From Scedosporium boydii (Eukaryota; Ascomycota; Sordariomycetes; Microascales; Microascaceae), in contig NJFT01000100.1 in NCBI GenBank assembly GCA_002221725.1, forward strand, positions 1-64,000: 64,000 bases of DNA, given 5' to 3'. The translations under genes and the position numbers were made by a program. This document shows positions 59,301 through 64,000 of the stretch, piece after piece. Under the pieces are notes generated by a model. That model saw only the letters and a program-made list of their open reading frames with translations. It had not been told where the DNA came from and did no database searches. Numbering within the stretch: position 1 is the stretch's first letter; each line of letters starts with the position of its first letter.

Positions 59301-59803
59301 TCTCCCGTGTCGTTTCTTTTCCATTTCCTTTATCACGTTGATACCGATATCTGCGCGTGCCAACTCAGTCCCAGAGTACCTTTGCGTTCCTTCGTACACT
59401 GCCCGGTCCCAAACTCGAACCTTGCATGATCGATCCAATCCCGTCATTCAACGTGATCCCTCGGCTCTTATTTTAGTCGACTAACCCCTCGAAAGTTGTC
59501 AAAGAAAGAATAGCTCCCTCCCGGACCAGCACTCTTTTTTCAATTTTTTCTTCCTCGTGGTGCCTGTGCTGTTTCGACTCAACTTTAACTACACAGCCGT
59601 CGTCACACAGCAATTACTTTCGAGACCGGACAACTCGGGGATCGCAACTTACTCTTCAATTTTGACGTCGGCTTTTTTTCTTCGCTTCATCCCAAACTTA
59701 AGTCACAATTTATATATTCGCACTCCTTTCTGCTGGTGTGGATGAGAACGGACGGGATTTTAATTAAAGGACTCGGCTCATCATCCTTCTCCCGCCGACC
59801 AAC

Positions 59804-61798
59804 ATGTCGACAAGACCGTGGCCGGAAGAAAACGGCCCGGCTCAACAGGCTCATAGCTCCGGGGTGTTCGACGACGAGCAGCTCGCAACCTACCTCGCGA
59901 GTAAATATTCGCCATCAGAGTTGTCGCATTTGTTCAGAAGAGTCGGTGTTGTTGGTTCAGTCAGTGAGTTTCAGCCCAGCATCAATTGCTCCTCTCCACA
60001 CTGGACCGCGCTTCCCCACAGCGCCGGTTATATCGCATGTCCACTACCACCGCCACTGGGCTCCGCCCAGGTTGGGAACCTTCCGAGACAGCATGGGGGA
60101 GGAGCATCCAATCGTCCAACCCCCACCTTTCATGACCGTTGCCATGATTGGAGCAAATCTGACCTAGCCTTCCTTCGCTCAGTCTCCGAAGACCAAGCAT
60201 CGATAATATCAAATTCGACATATGCCTCGTCTATACTCTCGGAGAAGCCTCCGAGCATCTTCGATAGCAGTGCCAGCATACGGTCGTTCTCGGATACGGC
60301 GTCAATCGCCGGAAGCATCTTGCCAAATGCGCCTTCTAAGACCACCCCCAGTTTAGTGCAAGCATCGAGCTCAACCCAATCACAAGCCGAAACAACACCA
60401 AGGAATAGCTACGATAGCTCAGAGGTATCCCCTGAACCTTCGAGACCGTCCGATTCCGTGTCCAATGGCCCAGTGACGACAACCACCTCCGCAGCCAAAC
60501 CGAAGGCGTCGTTCATGTGTGCCTTTTGTAATGAGGAGGGCATCGTTAAGACGTGCACGAGGAAGAATGATCTGAAGCGCCACATTGAGGACTTTCACAA
60601 CACGAATGCCCAATGGCGGTGTCGCCATCGTGGATGCGAACTTGTTTTTGACTGGCAAACGGCGTACAAGGCTCATTTGAAGCAGGCTCACGGCGGCTCA
60701 CGCATGTCGCTTGACGAGGCCAAAGTCAACTTGTGCCCTCAAGTCGTCTTTGCTTGTGGGTTTGACAATTGCCATCAGGTTTTCGAGGCCACCAGGGACA
60801 GCGAAGCGCCGCACGTTTTCAAGGAGTACGTCAGTCACATCGTAAAGCACTTCGACGATGGGGCACAGGGCGGACAGTGGACTTACTCGGGTCGGATGCG
60901 CAATCTTCTACGGCAGATGCAAGTTGGTCGAGCGTGGGCCGAATGTGGCCTTGACGACTTGGCGAAATCCAAGCTGGAGTGGCACCCCCAGACGTCAAGC
61001 GTCCTGCGTAAGCGTCTCGAGTGCCGCCATATTGGTGATATTGGCCTGCTCATTCACTATGCCTTGTGCCTCGGCAACGACGCTTTGCAGGCGGCTCCTC
61101 AGTTCCGTGAAGACTTTGTAACCCCATTTAGGGATACCTGCACTGAGGCGGCTCCAGGACACAACACTTTGAGGCGGTCCATGACGCAGGAGTCTGATGA
61201 CCAGTTTAACTTCCGAATCTCCCGGAGCTCTAACCCGGCACTGGCACAGTATATCAATGCGCAGAGGAGGCTATACGTACCTCGCCAATCATCAGTCCGT
61301 CGACATCCCAGACAATCAATCCCCACAAGCACACCGACTTCTAACCCGATGACCAACCCATCCCTCAACGTGCATCTCAATAGTCATCTGAGTGATCAAA
61401 TGAATGGCGGCGTAGGCTCCTCATACTTTGCTACTAGTCTGCCAGATGTCCAGCCGAGCTCGCCAACTTACGATACATCTGCAACGACACCACATTCCTT
61501 CAGCCCGCCAACTAGCATGATGCATCATCCCCAACACAGCCGGATGATGACCGACGACCTGCATAGCCTCCGATCTATGGCTAGCTCATCGCCGGAACCG
61601 GACATTACGATGGGAGACTCACCGATACTCTTATCGACAGGGTTCAATACTCCTTATGCGGCATCGCTACATAGCCCCTGTACTCCTGATAGCATCGGTA
61701 GCCCGCCTAGCCTCGACTCCAGCCACGGCCAAGGGTTTTATCATGACGACCATCGTCACCACCACCAATCCGCAGTGCGCCACCCACATACATACTAA
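59804..61798 (+). CDS. C2H2 zinc-finger transcription factor
   Basis: Best model: exons 59804-59963 and 60183-61798, giving 591 residues. The 219-bp intron has a GTGAGT donor, CTGACC branch point and CTCAG acceptor; because its length is a multiple of three with no stop, the unspliced frame also reads through (664 residues). Ser/Thr/Pro-rich regions surround the finger block: C166-A-F-C...H-I-E-D-F-H (about 166-193), RCRHRGC...HLKQAH (about 198-225) and a third, looser CGFDNC...HIVKHF unit (about 240-275). A helical segment follows (RMRNLLRQMQVGRAWAECGL), then a long Ser/Pro/His-rich tail ending in a His cluster. Nuclear DNA-binding regulator by family; target genes unknown. A long CT-rich leader precedes it. 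Confidence 0.88.
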   Translation: MSTRPWPEENGPAQQAHSSGVFDDEQLATYLASKYSPSELSHLFRRVGVVGSVSEFQPSINCSSPHWTALPHSAGYIACPLPPPLGSAQVGNLPRQHGGGASNRPTPTFHDRCHDWSKSDLAFLRSVSEDQASIISNSTYASSILSEKPPSIFDSSASIRSFSDTASIAGSILPNAPSKTTPSLVQASSSTQSQAETTPRNSYDSSEVSPEPSRPSDSVSNGPVTTTTSAAKPKASFMCAFCNEEGIVKTCTRKNDLKRHIEDFHNTNAQWRCRHRGCELVFDWQTAYKAHLKQAHGGSRMSLDEAKVNLCPQVVFACGFDNCHQVFEATRDSEAPHVFKEYVSHIVKHFDDGAQGGQWTYSGRMRNLLRQMQVGRAWAECGLDDLAKSKLEWHPQTSSVLRKRLECRHIGDIGLLIHYALCLGNDALQAAPQFREDFVTPFRDTCTEAAPGHNTLRRSMTQESDDQFNFRISRSSNPALAQYINAQRRLYVPRQSSVRRHPRQSIPTSTPTSNPMTNPSLNVHLNSHLSDQMNGGVGSSYFATSLPDVQPSSPTYDTSATTPHSFSPPTSMMHHPQHSRMMTDDLHSLRSMASSSPEPDITMGDSPILLSTGFNTPYAASLHSPCTPDSIGSPPSLDSSHGQGFYHDDHRHHHQSAVRHPHTY

Positions 61799-64000
61799 GC
61801 GGTGGCGCAGAATTCCCCCGCCTCCTGCTCTCCTCCTCCTCCTATCCTACACCATGGGACAATTGAATCACAGCTATTCTACGGTCCCGATTTTTACTAT
61901 TTACGCCTCCTTTTTCTGGCCTGTCCCTGTTATACCCACTGTACATCTTTTGCTATTTTTGGCGGGTTCTCCCGCAGCACGGTTTAGATGCTCCTGGCGC
62001 TTGGGTTTGATTTGGCCACATGTATGGCTTTCTGACTTATATGTCTGTCCTATCCGCCTTTTTTGGTTCTTCTATTCTTGGCGGCTACCTGAGTCTCTTT
62101 ACAGGGTTGCCACGGGTATTTTCTGGGCTCTGGGTTGTTTTTCCCTCGTCCCTTTTTATATTTCCCCATTCTTTCCGTTCCCACGCAATGTACACTAGTT
62201 AATGTCCCTTTTGTGACGCGCATTATACCCATCCTTTTCACTTCTTTTTTTTTTTTATATATATATAAGGGAGGATAAACAAATAGATAGAATGGCGGAT
62301 GCCCGGAGGCGTTTCTTTTGCCGATTCTTATTTCACAATCCATTCACAGGATTCTCTCCTGAAACTGGCTGAAGCATGTTAATGTGGTGAAGGCTAATGA
62401 GACAGGACGAGTTGGAGTCCACAAAATGAAGGAGACCCTTAGGGCTATAAAAAAGCAATTCCTCCATATGCAAGAGAAGATGGGCAGAAGAGAGCAGAAG
62501 TGACAAAGGCCTCTTGTGACGATCTCGATCCATCCAGCCCCGTTCTCAGCTCTCATGTGGCAATGTTCGGTCTGGTTGGCGTCTTTCTGGCCCCATGCTA
62601 ATCTGGCACCGGGACCTCATCTCGCGTGTCTTCCTCGTGATAGCTCATGTGGCGAGAGAAGAAGGGAAAAAGCAAGGAAATGGAAGAAGTGGAATCAGCT
62701 TCGGGGCGTTTAACTTCCTCAGCTGAATTGCTTTTTTGAAAGCCATCTCTCATCCGTCGTTGTAATTGGAAAATGGGCATTTCGTGGCACAGATGTAATA
62801 ATATCCACATGCTCAGCCGACAAACTCTTATTTCCTGGTATTTCCAGGAATGACCACATTTGGGATGTTTCTACAGCTACGCATATTCTAGGGCGAAGAT
62901 GGGAGGCGAATCGTGAGTGAAAATAAGCGATGATTCAGCGTCATGGGTTTCGATCTGGTTGAGAGGACGGGAAGCAGGTTCGGGATGGTATTGCCTAGAA
63001 TAGGAATTGTTGCATGTTTCTCTCTATTACCCCCTTTTTTTGGTGATGAGTGGCGAACTATTTTGTCTCTCTTGGCATTGATGATGATCTGTCTACAAGG
63101 ACCGAGGAACGGAAAGAGTATCGGGAGGTGCGGTTGAGCTGTTGTGCGGATCTTGTTCTGCGGAGATAGTTTTTCTCGTCCAGCGCTTCGACACGACGAT
63201 GCTCGTGAGACAGCTGAGGTATGTAGGGATTTCTTCGGTGTCCGCCGAACCCCTGCGCTTCTAGAAATCGGACGAGCCGTGACCGATTCCCGATACTCAG
63301 ACCCGAGACCGGTGATGCCGTCTGCGAATCGCCAAAAGAAGAAACGAGAAACATGCTTGACAACAAAAAAAAGGGAACAGCCCTGATACAGCTCTCGCAA
63401 AATCGTGACATGCTTCTCACTTGCAAGGCTACGATCTTCCCTCGTCCCAAGCGCATGGTTAAAAAAAAAAAAGTACCATACATGAAAAGCCTCATTCCCA
63501 TTCCAGATATGACACACCCCCTTTCCCAAGCGCAAAACTGCGGCGACGCTAAAAAAATTGCCTCCGCGATATGTTTATATTTCCCTATTGCTGTGGTTTT
63601 CGCGCCCACTTTTCCGAAGGGAGAGTTAGAACCTTAACCCCCTCGCGGGCCATCCCGCCGACATTATGTGCCGGTTCCCTGACCGCAGCCTGAAGCCTGA
63701 GGTCGCTGACCCACGTTGTCGAGTGGGATCGGGAGATTGATCTGCGGGATCGCGGATAGGATCTGGACTAATATGCTTCTTGGGGTTCATAACTGATTAA
63801 TTTTCCCTCTTGAAACCTAAACTACTTAGTCCTCTGGCAAATCTTGGCTTGGCTTTTGTAGGTTGCGGGTTATGGTGAAGCTGGCTGCAAGGTCTCGGAT
63901 CACGCCGCTCCAGCCTGCCAGGTCCACTGTTGCCTCGCAAGTACCGCCGGACATTGGGTTGGAAGAGCTAAACTACGCCGCGGATAGTGCATCTGGATTA
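61799..64000. other. 3' UTR and unannotated right end
   Basis: T-rich 3' flank of the transcription factor to about 62270 (ending in TATATATATA), then mixed DNA. A minus frame at 63535-62888 and its overlapping neighbours have no family resemblance. An ATG at 63872 opens 43 codons to the edge, too short to judge. Homopolymer A run near 63462-63472. Confidence 0.5.

Larger units (their letters stand above)
50329..59803. other. Gene-poor region, 9.5 kb
   Basis: The largest empty stretch in the window. Apart from the ILV2 promoter (left end) and the TF promoter and leader (right end, CT-rich from about 57900), I found no frame with credible start, splice structure and protein character. It holds nine perfect TACTTCGTA/TACGAAGTA copies and four 8/9 copies, a perfect 12-bp inverted repeat at 56345-56371, a 12-C tract at 51902-51913 and an A-tract near 50657. 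A 341-codon minus frame (50956-49931) overlaps ILV2 exons 1-2 out of phase and starts at GTG. No transposase, reverse transcriptase or RNA gene is visible. Confidence 0.55.

Noticed and set aside
63872..64000. Open frame from an ATG to the window edge
   Set aside because: Only 43 codons with no recognisable motif; about a one-in-eight chance occurrence, undecidable without downstream sequence.
1..64000. CRISPR arrays, prophage, biosynthetic gene cluster
   Set aside because: Eukaryotic DNA; no regularly spaced repeats and no PKS, NRPS or terpene synthase core gene in any frame read.

Overview
This window is nuclear DNA of a filamentous ascomycete (Pezizomycotina, most likely a Sordariomycete; the class is inference). 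Genes are well separated. Most carry one to four short introns (about 60-120 bp, GTRNGT donors, CTAAC/CTGAC-like branch points). There is an intron-containing tRNA-Lys, and the protein families are typical of moulds: CFEM/GPI protein, AA7 oxidase, M43 metalloprotease, small secreted cysteine-rich protein, DUF1479, Dap1. There are no operons, ribosome binding sites, CRISPR arrays or prophage.

Layout. 1-19 kb is relatively gene-dense: a large VPS9-ankyrin-PX endosomal GEF (minus, cut by the left edge), a SET-domain protein with a secretory-type N terminus, tRNA-Lys(CUU), L-lactate dehydrogenase (minus), a GNAT acetyltransferase and a DUF1479 protein (minus) with a very long low-complexity N terminus. 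18.4-28.9 kb is gene-poor and holds a sulfotransferase-family P-loop protein (minus) and a CFEM GPI-anchored wall protein. 28.9-40 kb carries a beta-propeller secreted protein with an acidic repeat tail, two proteins of unknown function, a bicovalent-flavin (AA7-like) secreted oxidase, a Dap1/MAPR haem protein and an M43 metalloprotease. 40-50 kb has an eight-cysteine small secreted protein, a small basic/acidic ORF, an orphan kinase C-lobe that has lost its catalytic aspartate, and the five-exon mitochondrial acetolactate synthase ILV2. 50.3-59.8 kb is almost gene-free. A C2H2 transcription factor follows at 59.8-61.8 kb, and the last 2.2 kb shows nothing convincing.

How the genes relate. 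I see no secondary-metabolite or other physical pathway cluster. Housekeeping functions (ILV2, Dap1, LDH, Vrl1-like GEF) are interspersed with secreted or surface proteins (CFEM, SET protein, AA7 oxidase, propeller, metalloprotease, cysteine-rich protein), as expected of a plant- or substrate-associated mould.

The most unusual signal is not a gene. A 9-mer, TACTTCGTA/TACGAAGTA, occurs 21 times perfectly, against about 0.5 expected by chance, plus six 8/9 matches. Every copy lies outside the exons I model. They cluster in the gene-poor stretches (19.6-25.2, 40.2-42.8 and 50.8-57.9 kb) and include paired, overlapping and hairpin arrangements. Exon coordinates come from reading splice signals and protein continuity by eye and have not been checked against transcripts.
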